Source: a virus. From it: a stretch of DNA of 60,676 nt. Below the pieces are notes generated by a model. That model did no database searches. It was not told the origin of the DNA and saw only the letters and a list, made by a program, of their open reading frames with translations. The stretch is taken from positions 1 through 60,676 of the IMG/VR virus record IMGVR_UViG_3300044731_001504. The stretch is one strand, 5' to 3'. This document shows, one piece after another, positions 8,684-16,925 of the stretch; the stretch's first letter is position 1, and each line of letters begins with the position of its first letter. The position numbers and the translations under genes are program-made.

Positions 8684-9962
8684 TTATTTTACCGTCAGTT
8701 GATACTTTAAATTGTCTGTTATTTTTTTCAAAAACTAAATTTTGTTTGTTTGTTTTACCAACAAATTTTAATCCTTTAACATTTTCAGTCAATCTCTTAC
8801 TAACTTCAAATTGTTTTTTAGATTCGGATAATCTTTCTAATTCAGAAATTAATTCTTTTTCCTTTCTTAAATTTTGTTCATTTAAAAAAGTATTTTCACT
8901 TCCTTTCTTTTTGAAGTACTTTGTAAGAAGTTTGTCTACTTTAGACTCGGAGAATATTCCATCCATAATATCTTGTGGATTGTAACCCATACCTTTCTTC
9001 ATCATTTGTCCAACTGAATTTGTTGCAGTTCTTGATGCTAATTCAGGCCAACTACCTTCACCCATCTCACTTGTAGGTTCTTCAATTGGTTCCTCATCCG
9101 ACATAATATCGTCTTCAGTATTTGTTGGTTCATTATCACCCATATCCATATCTTCAATATCCTCCTCTTCAAATTTTGCCATAATATCATCCTTATCTTC
9201 TTGAGATAACTTGTTTAAATCAACCGCCGATAATATTGTATTAATAACATACTTAATATTTTTGTCAGTTAACTTGTCTTCATCAGCCAAGTCTCTCATT
9301 TTTTGTGTAACTTTACCTAATAATTTTTGGACTAATCTAAATGAACCTGGTGCGTGTTCTTCGTCGTCTCCATCAGGTTCCATTCCCGCATCAACAGGTT
9401 CATCACCCATTGGCATTTCATCACCCATTGGCATGTCGTCGGCTGGCATAGGTTCATCCCCCATAGCCATAGGGTCTCCCATAGGAGGTTCATTCCCCAT
9501 AGGTGGCGCGGGTGGGGTTGGAGCCATTGGCTCAGGAGCCGGAGGTGGAACATTTTCCACTTCAGGAAGTGCGTCTACGGGATTAGAATTTTTTTTTTGC
9601 TTCAGAAAGAATTTCTTATCTTCTGAAAACAATGAAATACCATCTTCGTTACCGTAGTTTTCATTCAATTCCTTTGCAATAATATTTAATCTCTTTAATG
9701 CTTGTGAGTATGAATCAAAATACTTTCTTTCTTGAATTGGTTCTCTATAATCTACAGAATTTTCATTAACTGATGACTTAATAATATAACCATTTCTCTC
9801 TTTTACGATATGGTACATATTACCATCGGCTAATACTTTACTATATTCTGACGTATGTTCATTAACATTTGGATTATTGCTATAGTTAGCAATTTCAATG
9901 ATTCTTTTAATCTTGTCTAATCCTTGAAGTTTCTCACTTCCTAATGGTCTTAAATTTGACAT
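8676..9962 (-). CDS. Pro/Met-rich repeat virion protein
   Basis: A 428-residue protein with three parts: an N-terminal alpha/beta domain (1-125), a low-complexity middle (about 135-200) built of PPAP and MGDEPM repeats, and an acidic helical C-terminal part with a lysine-rich end containing EKLISELERLSESKKQF-type coils. The repeats are encoded by near-repetitive DNA at about 9,380-9,540. Its neighbours are structural, so it is probably a head or internal virion component. The exact role is unknown. It sits upstream of three overlapping genes in one leftward operon. Confidence 0.65.
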   Translation of the reverse strand: MSNLRPLGSEKLQGLDKIKRIIEIANYSNNPNVNEHTSEYSKVLADGNMYHIVKERNGYIIKSSVNENSVDYREPIQERKYFDSYSQALKRLNIIAKELNENYGNEDGISLFSEDKKFFLKQKKNSNPVDALPEVENVPPPAPEPMAPTPPAPPMGNEPPMGDPMAMGDEPMPADDMPMGDEMPMGDEPVDAGMEPDGDDEEHAPGSFRLVQKLLGKVTQKMRDLADEDKLTDKNIKYVINTILSAVDLNKLSQEDKDDIMAKFEEEDIEDMDMGDNEPTNTEDDIMSDEEPIEEPTSEMGEGSWPELASRTATNSVGQMMKKGMGYNPQDIMDGIFSESKVDKLLTKYFKKKGSENTFLNEQNLRKEKELISELERLSESKKQFEVSKRLTENVKGLKFVGKTNKQNLVFEKNNRQFKVSTDGKING

Positions 9963-9979
9963 ATTGTTTGTTTGTTTTT

Positions 9980-10390
9980 TTACGAGTTTAATCCGTTAAA
10001 TCCACCTAATGTTACGGAATTCATTTGTATTACATCAACATTTGCTCCGTTTGACCACACTGCGTGATTAACACTTGTTGCGGATACGGAAACATTTTGA
10101 TTGGCGTCATTACATACTATTTGGCAATAAACATAATTAGTACCTGCGGATACAGTTGTTCTTGAGTTATTACACAAAACACAACTATCGTATGGTCCTG
10201 ATGCAAAATTAATTGAGGCGGTTGGTGTTGTACCTGTTGTTATTCTGAAACACTCGGCTGCAACCCCTCCTGTTGATAATTGTAGTTGTCCATAATAGAA
10301 CTTTGCGTCTGTCAAACTTCCATCTACCGCTTGGTTAGATACGAATACTTGACCTGAACTACAACCTGAAAATGCGTAATATGTTGCCAT
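9980..10390 (-). CDS. Small beta-rich surface/structural protein
   Basis: A 136-residue Ser/Thr/Val/Asn-rich, lysine-poor protein (MATYYAFSGCSSGQVFVSNQ) with seven cysteines. The composition contrasts sharply with its Lys/Glu-rich neighbours and looks like a beta-sandwich decoration or fibre-tip protein. A short hydrophilic repeat feel (GTTPTASINFASG, SAGTNYVYCQIVC) supports beta structure. Function is unproven. It has a late-type box at plus 10404-10410 and heads the virion operon read leftwards. Confidence 0.7.
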   Translation of the reverse strand: MATYYAFSGCSSGQVFVSNQAVDGSLTDAKFYYGQLQLSTGGVAAECFRITTGTTPTASINFASGPYDSCVLCNNSRTTVSAGTNYVYCQIVCNDANQNVSVSATSVNHAVWSNGANVDVIQMNSVTLGGFNGLNS

Positions 10391-10412
10391 TTATTTTTTC
10401 TTTATAAATATA

Positions 10413-11165
10413 TCAAATGTCACGATTTTCAATGGATAATTTTTTATCCATTAATTTATCTCTCATTTCTAATAACTTTTGAATATATCCGTTTCTTCGG
10501 AGATATTTGAAAACTAAATTACCTATTGAAAACTCACCCCCTTTTTCTAATCCTGACTGCCTATATCGTTTAATTTTTTTATAACATTTTTTCAATATTT
10601 CTTGTGAATTTTCCAAGTCCTCATTTTCAGCGTCAGCGATACACTCATCAACGATTTCCATCCACTGCTCTGCCTTTCTTTTTATAAGTGGCTTGTTGAT
10701 ATTCGCAGACCCTTTTTTTGGTTTAGATATGAATTCATTAGTCATTACTGAATATACCCCATCACTAAACGCTTCCGAATTTTCGTCCTGTAGATACAAT
10801 TCAACATCAAATCCTTTTATTTTAATGTCGTGTTTAAGATTAAAAAGTGTTTTTTTTAAATCAAATAGTTCTTCATATAATTCTATTTGATTATCTGGAA
10901 ATTGATTAAAATCCGCAATTAGATGTAAATCAAAATCAGAATATTCTGACCAATTATAATTAACTAAAGACCCCATTAAATAAATGTCAGACAATACGAC
11001 ATCCACTTTAACAAAATCTAAAAATTCTTTTGATATCTCCAATAACCTTTCTCTAATATCAGGTTTTAAGATTGCAGAATTTATATCTTCGTAGTTATCC
11101 CAAACTTTAGGATTTAAAGTATCTCTTAGCGTAAAACTATTTATGACTTTGCTTAAATTTGACAT
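10413..11165 (-). CDS. Nucleotidyltransferase (DNA polymerase beta superfamily)
   Basis: A 250-residue protein with the Pol-beta-type signature YLMGSLVNYNWSEYSDFDLH (about 62-81): the GS motif followed by D-x-D metal ligands. A third acidic residue in GFDVELYLQD (about 119-128) completes the probable metal site. These folds transfer nucleotides to RNA, protein or small molecules; the substrate cannot be told here. The C-terminal half is basic and helical (KKCYKKIKRYRQ). It has a late-type box at plus 11171-11177. Confidence 0.75.
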   Translation of the reverse strand: MSNLSKVINSFTLRDTLNPKVWDNYEDINSAILKPDIRERLLEISKEFLDFVKVDVVLSDIYLMGSLVNYNWSEYSDFDLHLIADFNQFPDNQIELYEELFDLKKTLFNLKHDIKIKGFDVELYLQDENSEAFSDGVYSVMTNEFISKPKKGSANINKPLIKRKAEQWMEIVDECIADAENEDLENSQEILKKCYKKIKRYRQSGLEKGGEFSIGNLVFKYLRRNGYIQKLLEMRDKLMDKKLSIENRDI

Positions 11166-11185
11166 CTATAATAAATACTCAGTTT

Positions 11186-11428
11186 TTACAACTTTTTGTA
11201 TTTAAAAACTTTCGCAATATTTTTACTAAAAAAACTTCCTTGTGATTGAGCAGTTCTGAATGAAGTATATAATTGGTGAGGAACATCTTCATATTCATAG
11301 TTCATACCATTTTTAAATTCCACAACTAATTTTTTTGTTTCGGTATCATAATCAGTTTTTACTATATTTGTAGACTCAATCTCACAAATGATGTGAGTAC
11401 CTTTAATTTCTTCTTTTAGTATCGCCAT
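11186..11428 (-). CDS. KTSC-domain protein
   Basis: An 80-residue protein matching the small KTSC domain in outline: DYDTETKKLVVEFKNGMNYE, then YEDVPHQLYTSFRTAQSQGS and FFSKNIAKVFKYKKL. The domain occurs alone or at the ends of larger phage and bacterial proteins, and its role is not settled (RNA or protein binding has been suggested). No clear promoter box was seen immediately upstream; it faces the divergent clp gene across 99 nt. Confidence 0.75.
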   Translation of the reverse strand: MAILKEEIKGTHIICEIESTNIVKTDYDTETKKLVVEFKNGMNYEYEDVPHQLYTSFRTAQSQGSFFSKNIAKVFKYKKL

Positions 11429-11481
11429 AACTTTTTTTTTCTAACATAGAATGATTTAACAATGTTGTGAATATTATTTAG

Positions 11482-11512
11482 TTGAATTTTGAAAATATTT
11501 GAATTAAGTTTG
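11482..11512 (+). promoter_or_regulatory. Host-type promoter for the Clp gene
   Basis: TTG at 11482-11484, 20 nt spacer, TAAGTTTG at 11505-11512, fitting the Bacteroidetes form TTG-N19/20-TAnnTTTG. It lies 15 nt before the ATG. Confidence 0.6.
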
Positions 11513-11527
11513 TAAAAAATATAAGTT

Positions 11528-13576
11528 ATGACAGAACCATTGGATAATGACAAAAACAACAGTAACAAGGGTAAATCCGAATCTTCAACCACTCCAGCGT
11601 TGGACAATTTTAGTAAGGATTTAATTAAACTTGCAGAACAAGGTAAGTTAGACCCCGTTATTGGTAGAGAAAAAGAGATTTTGAGAATTGCTCAAATCCT
11701 ATCTCGTAGAAAGAAAAACAACCCGATTATCATTGGGGAACCTGGATGTGGTAAAACCGCATTGGCTGAGGGATTGGCTATGAAAATCCACCAAGGTGAG
11801 TGTCCTCGTAATTTGATGGACAAACGAATTCTGTCTTTGGATATGACATCAATTGTTGCAGGAACAAAGTATCGTGGTCAGTTTGAAGAACGTATGAAGG
11901 TAGTGATTGAAGAATTACAAGCAAACCCTGACATCATTGTGTTTATTGATGAAATCCACACAATTGTCGGAGCAGGTAATTCATCAGGTTCATTGGACGC
12001 ATCGAACATCTTCAAACCAGCACTTGCTCGTGGTGAGATTCAATGTATTGGAGCAACCACATTGGATGAATATCGTAAAAACTTTGAGAAGGACGGAGCG
12101 TTGGAGCGTCGTTTCCAAAAAGTAATTGTTGACCCATCTTCAGCTGATGAGACATTGGAAATTCTTAAAAACATTAAGGATAGATATGAGACATTCCATA
12201 AAGTTCATTTCACTGAAGAAATTTTGACCACTTGTGTTCGTTTGGCGGAACGATACATCACAGACCGAGAATTTCCTGATAAAGCAATTGATATCTTGGA
12301 TGAGGTAGGTGCTCGTAGTCAAGTTGAGATTAAAATGCCTGATGTTATTGAAGATTTAAAAGCTCAAGCATCTGAAATTAAACTACAAAAAATTCAAGTA
12401 GTTAAAAGTCAGAAATATGAAGAGGCGGCCGAGTTGAGAGATAAAGAAAGAAAAATCTTAACAAAACTTGAAGGTGAAAAGGAGAAGTTTGAATTAGAAC
12501 TTTTGGAGAAGAAGAAACAAATTCCAATTGAATTGGTTTATGAAGTTGTTTCAAATATGACTAAAATTCCATTGTCCAAACTTTCTTTAGATGATTCAAA
12601 GTCATTGGTTAATCTTGAAGAAACTTTATCAGGTAAAGTAATTGGACAGGATGATGCGGTTAAACGAATTTCAAAAGCAATTCGTAGAAATCGTTTGGGA
12701 ATTAAAGACCCAAATAAACCAATTGGTTCATTCATCTTCTTGGGTTCAACAGGTGTAGGTAAGACATACTTGGCAAAACAATTGGCCAAAGAAATTTTTG
12801 GAAGTGATGAAAGTCTAATCCGAGTTGATATGTCTGAATACCAAGAGAAACATTCCATTTCAAAATTGATTGGAGCACCTCCCGGATATGTTGGATATGA
12901 CCAAGGTGGACAATTGACCGAACAAATTAAAAACAAACCTTATTGTGTTATTTTGTTTGATGAGATTGAAAAGGCCAACAAAGATGTATTTTCATCGTTA
13001 CTTCAAGTATTGGACGATGGTCATTTGACAGACGGATTGGGTAGAAAAATCAACTTCAAAAATTGCTTAATCATTATGACTTCAAACTTGGGTATCAAAA
13101 AACTACAAGAGTTTGGTGCAGGTGTTGGATTTAGTACATCTCAAAACACATTTGCAATTGAGGAGAACAGAAAGAACCTTTTACAGAAAGAAATGAAGAA
13201 TTTCTTCAGTCCTGAGTTCTTAAATCGTATTGACGATATTGTAATCTTCAATTCATTGAAAGAGGATGAGATTGAAAAAATTGCAAACATTGAATTGGTT
13301 AAACTTAAAAATCGTTTGTCTGAAATGAAATACGATATCTCATTTGATGAGAATGTTATCAAGTATATTTCTAAAAACGGGTTTGATGAATTGTATGGGG
13401 CACGTCCACTAAAAAGAGCAATCCAAGACAAACTTGAGGACTTCATTTCAGATGAAGTGTTGAAGGGAACCATTGTTGAGGGAGGTCAATACACAATATC
13501 AATTAAAGATGATAATGTGACTCTTGAACAGAAAGAACAAGAAGTGAAAAAGACAAGAAAGAAAAAGGGAGAATAA
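11528..13576 (+). CDS. ClpC-like AAA+ unfoldase lacking the N-terminal Clp-N domain
   Basis: A 682-residue Hsp100 unfoldase with two AAA+ modules. Module 1 has Walker A GEPGCGKT (70-77), Walker B VFIDE (138-142) and arginine finger block GALERRF. A short middle segment carries EEAAELRDKE, the UVR-like pattern of ClpC. Module 2 has Walker A GSTGVGKT, Walker B VILFDEIEKA and the GYVGYDQGG pore loop. After TSNLG it carries GAGVGFSTSQ, and VGF at this place is the ClpP-docking tripeptide of ClpC, so it may feed host ClpP. The usual 140-150 residue Clp-N adaptor domain is replaced by about 28 polar residues. It is read from a host-type promoter, opposite to its neighbours. Confidence 0.93.
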   Translation: MTEPLDNDKNNSNKGKSESSTTPALDNFSKDLIKLAEQGKLDPVIGREKEILRIAQILSRRKKNNPIIIGEPGCGKTALAEGLAMKIHQGECPRNLMDKRILSLDMTSIVAGTKYRGQFEERMKVVIEELQANPDIIVFIDEIHTIVGAGNSSGSLDASNIFKPALARGEIQCIGATTLDEYRKNFEKDGALERRFQKVIVDPSSADETLEILKNIKDRYETFHKVHFTEEILTTCVRLAERYITDREFPDKAIDILDEVGARSQVEIKMPDVIEDLKAQASEIKLQKIQVVKSQKYEEAAELRDKERKILTKLEGEKEKFELELLEKKKQIPIELVYEVVSNMTKIPLSKLSLDDSKSLVNLEETLSGKVIGQDDAVKRISKAIRRNRLGIKDPNKPIGSFIFLGSTGVGKTYLAKQLAKEIFGSDESLIRVDMSEYQEKHSISKLIGAPPGYVGYDQGGQLTEQIKNKPYCVILFDEIEKANKDVFSSLLQVLDDGHLTDGLGRKINFKNCLIIMTSNLGIKKLQEFGAGVGFSTSQNTFAIEENRKNLLQKEMKNFFSPEFLNRIDDIVIFNSLKEDEIEKIANIELVKLKNRLSEMKYDISFDENVIKYISKNGFDELYGARPLKRAIQDKLEDFISDEVLKGTIVEGGQYTISIKDDNVTLEQKEQEVKKTRKKKGE

Positions 13577-13590
13577 TCTCCCTTTTTTTT
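13564..13590 (+). terminator. Bidirectional terminator between clp and peptidase genes
   Basis: Stem GGGAGA/TCTCCC (13567-13572 and 13577-13582) with loop ATAA, preceded by A5 and followed by T8. It serves the Clp gene and, read the other way, the leftward peptidase gene. Confidence 0.8.
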
Positions 13591-13592
13591 TA

Positions 13593-14417
13593 TTACCAAT
13601 ATCTAAAAGATGAACTTTGTTGTGGGTCTAATTTATATTTCTTATTACCCAACTCCTGAATCATTTTCTTACCCATATCAATTCCATTAAAGACATCCTC
13701 AACAACCACATATTCATTTTTGGTGTGGTATTGATAGTATCCGATTGATATGTTTATACAAGAGAAGTCAAACTTTCTTTTCAAGGCATATACATCAGTA
13801 TAAGGATGAACCATATACTTCTTCCTGTCATTCATTCCTTCAGATAAGATTTTATCACAGGTGTTAAAGAAATCACTTTCTCTTTCAAATAACTTAGCCC
13901 CAAAACAAGTTTCAGTAATCATCCAATTCTCAGGTCCATCAAATTGAATTGCGTATCCCACATTTGAAAAGAATGATGGGTCAGCATATCTTGAGCCATG
14001 ACATCCAGTTTCTTCTGAAACAAAGAACGCGGCTTTAACCACATCCATCTCTTCCAAAATCTCCATACAGGCAAATACACCACATTTATCGTCACCCCCA
14101 ATACCTGTTGGTTCTCCACTATCATTATACGCCTTTAACGATAATTTTAACTCTCTGTGTGAGTTAGGTAACATTTCTTCAACAACATTGATTGTGTCAA
14201 TCTTGTGAACCGTATCGGTGTGACAAACAACACAAGGGTACATCTGACCTTCAGACACTTCACCTTTAACAGCATAAATGTTTAAATGTTCATCAACTGT
14301 AAATTCAATATTCTTTTCTTTGAGCCAATCAGCGATGTATTGAACCATCATTTCCTCCTGATATGTGTGAGTAGGAACTGCTAAAACTGACTTTAATAAC
14401 GACAAATCTCTGTTCAT
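13593..14417 (-). CDS. Zinc peptidase of the M20/M42-like (peptidase T-like) group
   Basis: A 274-residue aminopeptidase-like protein. The metal-binding pattern is seen in order: CHTDTV (about 65-70, His/Asp), GGDDKCG (about 107-113, bridging Asp), SEETGCHGS (about 134-142, catalytic Glu-Glu), FDGPE and a late His in YQYHTKNEY. Members are cytosolic exopeptidases; here it may finish peptides released by Clp-type proteolysis, which is inference from its neighbour. It is short for M20 (usually about 400) because the lid domain is missing. A host-type promoter (14436-14465) is inside the 3' end of the upstream gene. Confidence 0.8.
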   Translation of the reverse strand: MNRDLSLLKSVLAVPTHTYQEEMMVQYIADWLKEKNIEFTVDEHLNIYAVKGEVSEGQMYPCVVCHTDTVHKIDTINVVEEMLPNSHRELKLSLKAYNDSGEPTGIGGDDKCGVFACMEILEEMDVVKAAFFVSEETGCHGSRYADPSFFSNVGYAIQFDGPENWMITETCFGAKLFERESDFFNTCDKILSEGMNDRKKYMVHPYTDVYALKRKFDFSCINISIGYYQYHTKNEYVVVEDVFNGIDMGKKMIQELGNKKYKLDPQQSSSFRYW

Positions 14418-14435
14418 AATTTTTTATATATTCAA

Positions 14436-14465
14436 CAAAGATAGGAAAAAAAATTAATCAAACAA
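14436..14465 (-). promoter_or_regulatory. Host-type promoter for the peptidase gene
   Basis: The minus strand reads TTG-N19-TATCTTTG. The -33 end overlaps the stop codon region of the 14454-15518 gene. Confidence 0.55.
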
Positions 14466-15518
14466 TTCTGGATGGTATAAAAAATTAATGAAATCTTCAA
14501 ATCCCATTTTAAAATGTTGAATGCTTTTATACATTTCATTGTAAGCAACCACAATCTTACCATCTTCAAGCTTTTCAATCATAAAATTCGCCCTTGAATC
14601 TTTTTTTCCTTTTTCTTCAGGAAAATGATACCATCTATTAAACGTATAATTTAATTTTTCCATTAAATCATATAATTTATTTTCCTTTTCCATAGATTCA
14701 GGGTCAAAATCTTCTTCTATTTTATCAATCATCTTATCTAATTGCCTGCCAGTCCAACTATTAAACCCTTCACTATCAAAATTTCTATCTTCATAATATG
14801 CGTAATAATCATCACCATAATCATCTCCATCTTCTAATCCTTCTTCGTTGATGATTTCATGTAATAACGTTAAAATGTCTTCATTTTCATGCCCGTATTT
14901 TTCATATAATCTAATAATGTTACCAGCAGTTGTTACATATTTTCTTTGACACTGCATCTCCATTATTTTAAATTTATTCAAAATACCACATCCTTTTTGT
15001 AACAAATATTCTTTCATACCTTCAACTAAAGCTTGGTCGTGGTAATCGGAATACTCGTGAGCAATACTTTCACATTCATTTGGAAATTTAAGAAGTAAGT
15101 ATTGGGAAACTATTTCATCATTATCTCCTTGAATAAACTGAGTAAGTAATTTTTTATTAATTAACTTTAATATTTTTTTTAGTTTTTCAATATTTTCTTC
15201 TGAGAAATGTCTAATTATATACCCTTCCGCAAAATCTTGTTCTGCAGAATAATTGTCAAGGAAAACTCTGCCAGGATACCCTCCACCAACAGCAACATTA
15301 ATATAGTATTCATTATTATCGTAACTATAAGAATTACTGTCCTGTATCATTTTCAAGAACTCTTGTCTATCCATCATCAAATACATTATTGATTTAGATA
15401 AATCGTTCTCATTAATTTTTGAGAACTTTAAATTGTCATAAGAATAGTTAAAATCTCTAGCAAAATTGCTCTCATATTCACCATCAACAAACTTTTTTAA
15501 AGCTTCATATAACGTCAT
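14454..15518 (-). CDS. Hypothetical 354-residue acidic protein
   Basis: A large acidic protein rich in Asp, Glu, Tyr and Asn, for example EEGLEDGDDYGDDYYAYYED (about 225-244). No catalytic motif, membrane segment or leader peptide was recognised. It has a helical appearance with an N-terminal LYEALKKFVDGEYESNFARD. It ends just before the peptidase gene. The late-type box at plus 15531-15537 lies only about 25 nt from the tmRNA promoter, so the two are divergently transcribed. Confidence 0.65.
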   Translation of the reverse strand: MTLYEALKKFVDGEYESNFARDFNYSYDNLKFSKINENDLSKSIMYLMMDRQEFLKMIQDSNSYSYDNNEYYINVAVGGGYPGRVFLDNYSAEQDFAEGYIIRHFSEENIEKLKKILKLINKKLLTQFIQGDNDEIVSQYLLLKFPNECESIAHEYSDYHDQALVEGMKEYLLQKGCGILNKFKIMEMQCQRKYVTTAGNIIRLYEKYGHENEDILTLLHEIINEEGLEDGDDYGDDYYAYYEDRNFDSEGFNSWTGRQLDKMIDKIEEDFDPESMEKENKLYDLMEKLNYTFNRWYHFPEEKGKKDSRANFMIEKLEDGKIVVAYNEMYKSIQHFKMGFEDFINFLYHPELFD

Positions 15519-15538
15519 AATTTTTTATTTATAAATAC

Positions 15539-15569
15539 TTGTATATTCAAGAAGATATTTATATCTTTG
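15539..15569 (+). promoter_or_regulatory. Host-type promoter for tmRNA
   Basis: TTG at 15539-15541, 20 nt spacer, TATCTTTG at 15562-15569. The mature tmRNA 5' end is 22 nt further on, leaving a short leader for RNase P to remove. Confidence 0.6.
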
Positions 15570-15591
15570 TACCATAGTTCTTTGATTTAAT

Positions 15592-15974
15592 GGGGATGTT
15601 TTTGGCTTTGACAGGAATGAATTTGTCATAAAACGCACGTCGGGGCTAAGCTAACCCTGTAGAACTGGCTTAAACTGTAAACGGCAACGTTATCAACAAA
15701 CTTTCAGTAGCTGGATTAATCCGTACTGAAGAAGTAGCAGTAGCTTAATCTGAGATTAACCTACGAAGGGGTCGGCAGACATACAACCTTGCAACAGAAG
15801 TCGTAGCTGTGGTGTGGTTTCTACCCGAAAAGAAACAAAACCCTTGTTTGTCAGGTATGGAAGGGTAATCTAATCTGACTATTTTGGGATATTGAGAACC
15901 AATATCAACCTAAGCGTGTAGTGTTTTATGGTAGACATTTTTGGACCCGGGTTCGACCCCCGGCATCTCCACCA
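15592..15974 (+). ncRNA. ssrA: tmRNA (transfer-messenger RNA)
   Basis: A one-piece tmRNA of about 383 nt. The 5' end GGGGATGTTTTTGGCTTTGA has the usual tmRNA acceptor and D-like arm and pairs with CATCTCC at the 3' end; CCA is encoded (15972-15974). The T arm is CCGGG-TTCGACC-CCCGG. The message part follows GTAAAC: a frame opens with GGC at 15683 and stops at TAA 15746-15748, giving a 21-residue tag GNVINKLSVAG...EEVAVA. tmRNA frees stalled ribosomes and tags the peptide for Clp-type proteolysis, so the ClpC-like gene nearby is a natural partner. A hairpin terminator follows. Confidence 0.93.
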
Positions 15975-15980
15975 TTATAA

Positions 15981-16003
15981 AAGGGACTTTTTAGTCCCTT
16001 TTT
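15981..16003 (+). terminator. tmRNA terminator
   Basis: Perfect stem AAGGGACT/AGTCCCTT (15981-15988, 15993-16000) with a T4 loop and T run after it. Confidence 0.85.
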
Positions 16004-16004
16004 A

Positions 16005-16011
16005 TATTTAT
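16005..16011 (+). promoter_or_regulatory. Late-type promoter box, plus strand
   Basis: TATTTAT ends 5 nt before the ATG at 16017 and starts just after the tmRNA terminator, so the downstream gene has separate late expression. Confidence 0.5.
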
Positions 16012-16016
16012 ACAAT

Positions 16017-16925
16017 ATGAATAAAAACACATTATTTACACTTGCGGGACATTTATCCAGATTCTGGAAAGAGGGGGATAATCCAATATCTTTTACTAAA
16101 GAACTTTTAAGTAATAAAAAATACAAAATATTTTTTGGTAAATTAAACGTTTCTGATTTGTTAATTGTTTCCATAATAATTAACGCTAAGAAAAAAGGAT
16201 TAAATCCTGAAGAAGAATATGAAAAATATGAGTTAAACGCATTTTCATTTTCTACAGTTTTGGTAACTGAGCACGAACCTGATATTCCGTGTGAAAGATG
16301 TGATGAGTCAGGTGAAATAACATGCACGAGCTGTAATGGTAGAGGAACTGAAGAGTGTCCTTATTGTTTTGGAAGTGGAACTCAAGATTGTAGCATTTGC
16401 GACGGAAATGGGCAAGAAGAATGTTCGGTTTGTGATGGGACAGGTTATGAAGACGAGGATGAACAATGCGGAACGTGTGATGGAGATGGTACTATCGACT
16501 GTGATACGTGTGATGGAAGTGGAAGGGAAGATTGTGGAACGTGTGATGGTGGAGAAATTAATTGTGAGACATGTACAGGTTCAGGGAATGAAAGCTGTGA
16601 TGAATGTGATGGAACTGGTTATATTGCCGGATATGATAAATTAGCAATTACACAAAGTTACTACGTTAGTTATGATTTAGAAATTAAAGATTTACTTGAA
16701 AGAAAACATCATCTATCTGAAATATCCCAAAAACTATATGATAAAATCATGGAGTCTCCTAGAACTTTTTTAGTTAATGATTATAATGGGATTATGGATA
16801 AATTTGAAGATAGTGCCGATAATACTATGTTTTTTGGTGAATTAGAAGAAGGTAATCCTTCTATAATGGCTAGAAGTAATGGTAAAGTACTTGACGTATT
16901 TAGTCTTACAGACCTTTTTGATTAA
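16017..16925 (+). CDS. Cysteine-rich CxxCxGxG repeat protein (DnaJ zinc-finger-like)
   Basis: A 302-residue protein. Residues about 88-205 hold around ten copies of C-x2-C-[DN]-G-x-G-[x]-type repeats (CERCDESGEI, CTSCNGRGTE, CPYCFGSGTQ, CSICDGNG and so on), the pattern of the DnaJ cysteine-rich domain, which has only four. No J domain (HPD) is present. Zinc binding is expected, and a role in binding unfolded protein is possible by analogy with DnaJ. The flanking N- and C-terminal domains are unrecognised. It converges on the next gene, sharing the stop overlap TTAA. Confidence 0.75.
   Translation: MNKNTLFTLAGHLSRFWKEGDNPISFTKELLSNKKYKIFFGKLNVSDLLIVSIIINAKKKGLNPEEEYEKYELNAFSFSTVLVTEHEPDIPCERCDESGEITCTSCNGRGTEECPYCFGSGTQDCSICDGNGQEECSVCDGTGYEDEDEQCGTCDGDGTIDCDTCDGSGREDCGTCDGGEINCETCTGSGNESCDECDGTGYIAGYDKLAITQSYYVSYDLEIKDLLERKHHLSEISQKLYDKIMESPRTFLVNDYNGIMDKFEDSADNTMFFGELEEGNPSIMARSNGKVLDVFSLTDLFD

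Noticed and set aside
9211-9657. 148-codon Ser/Gly/Ile-rich frame antisense to the Pro/Met-rich virion gene
   Set aside because: Low-complexity repeats (GSSPIGMS) arise from the antisense of MGDEP repeats; not a real protein.
15926-16327. Minus-strand frame across the tmRNA end and DnaJ-like gene
   Set aside because: It crosses the tmRNA and its terminator and has no homology; the plus-strand features explain the region.
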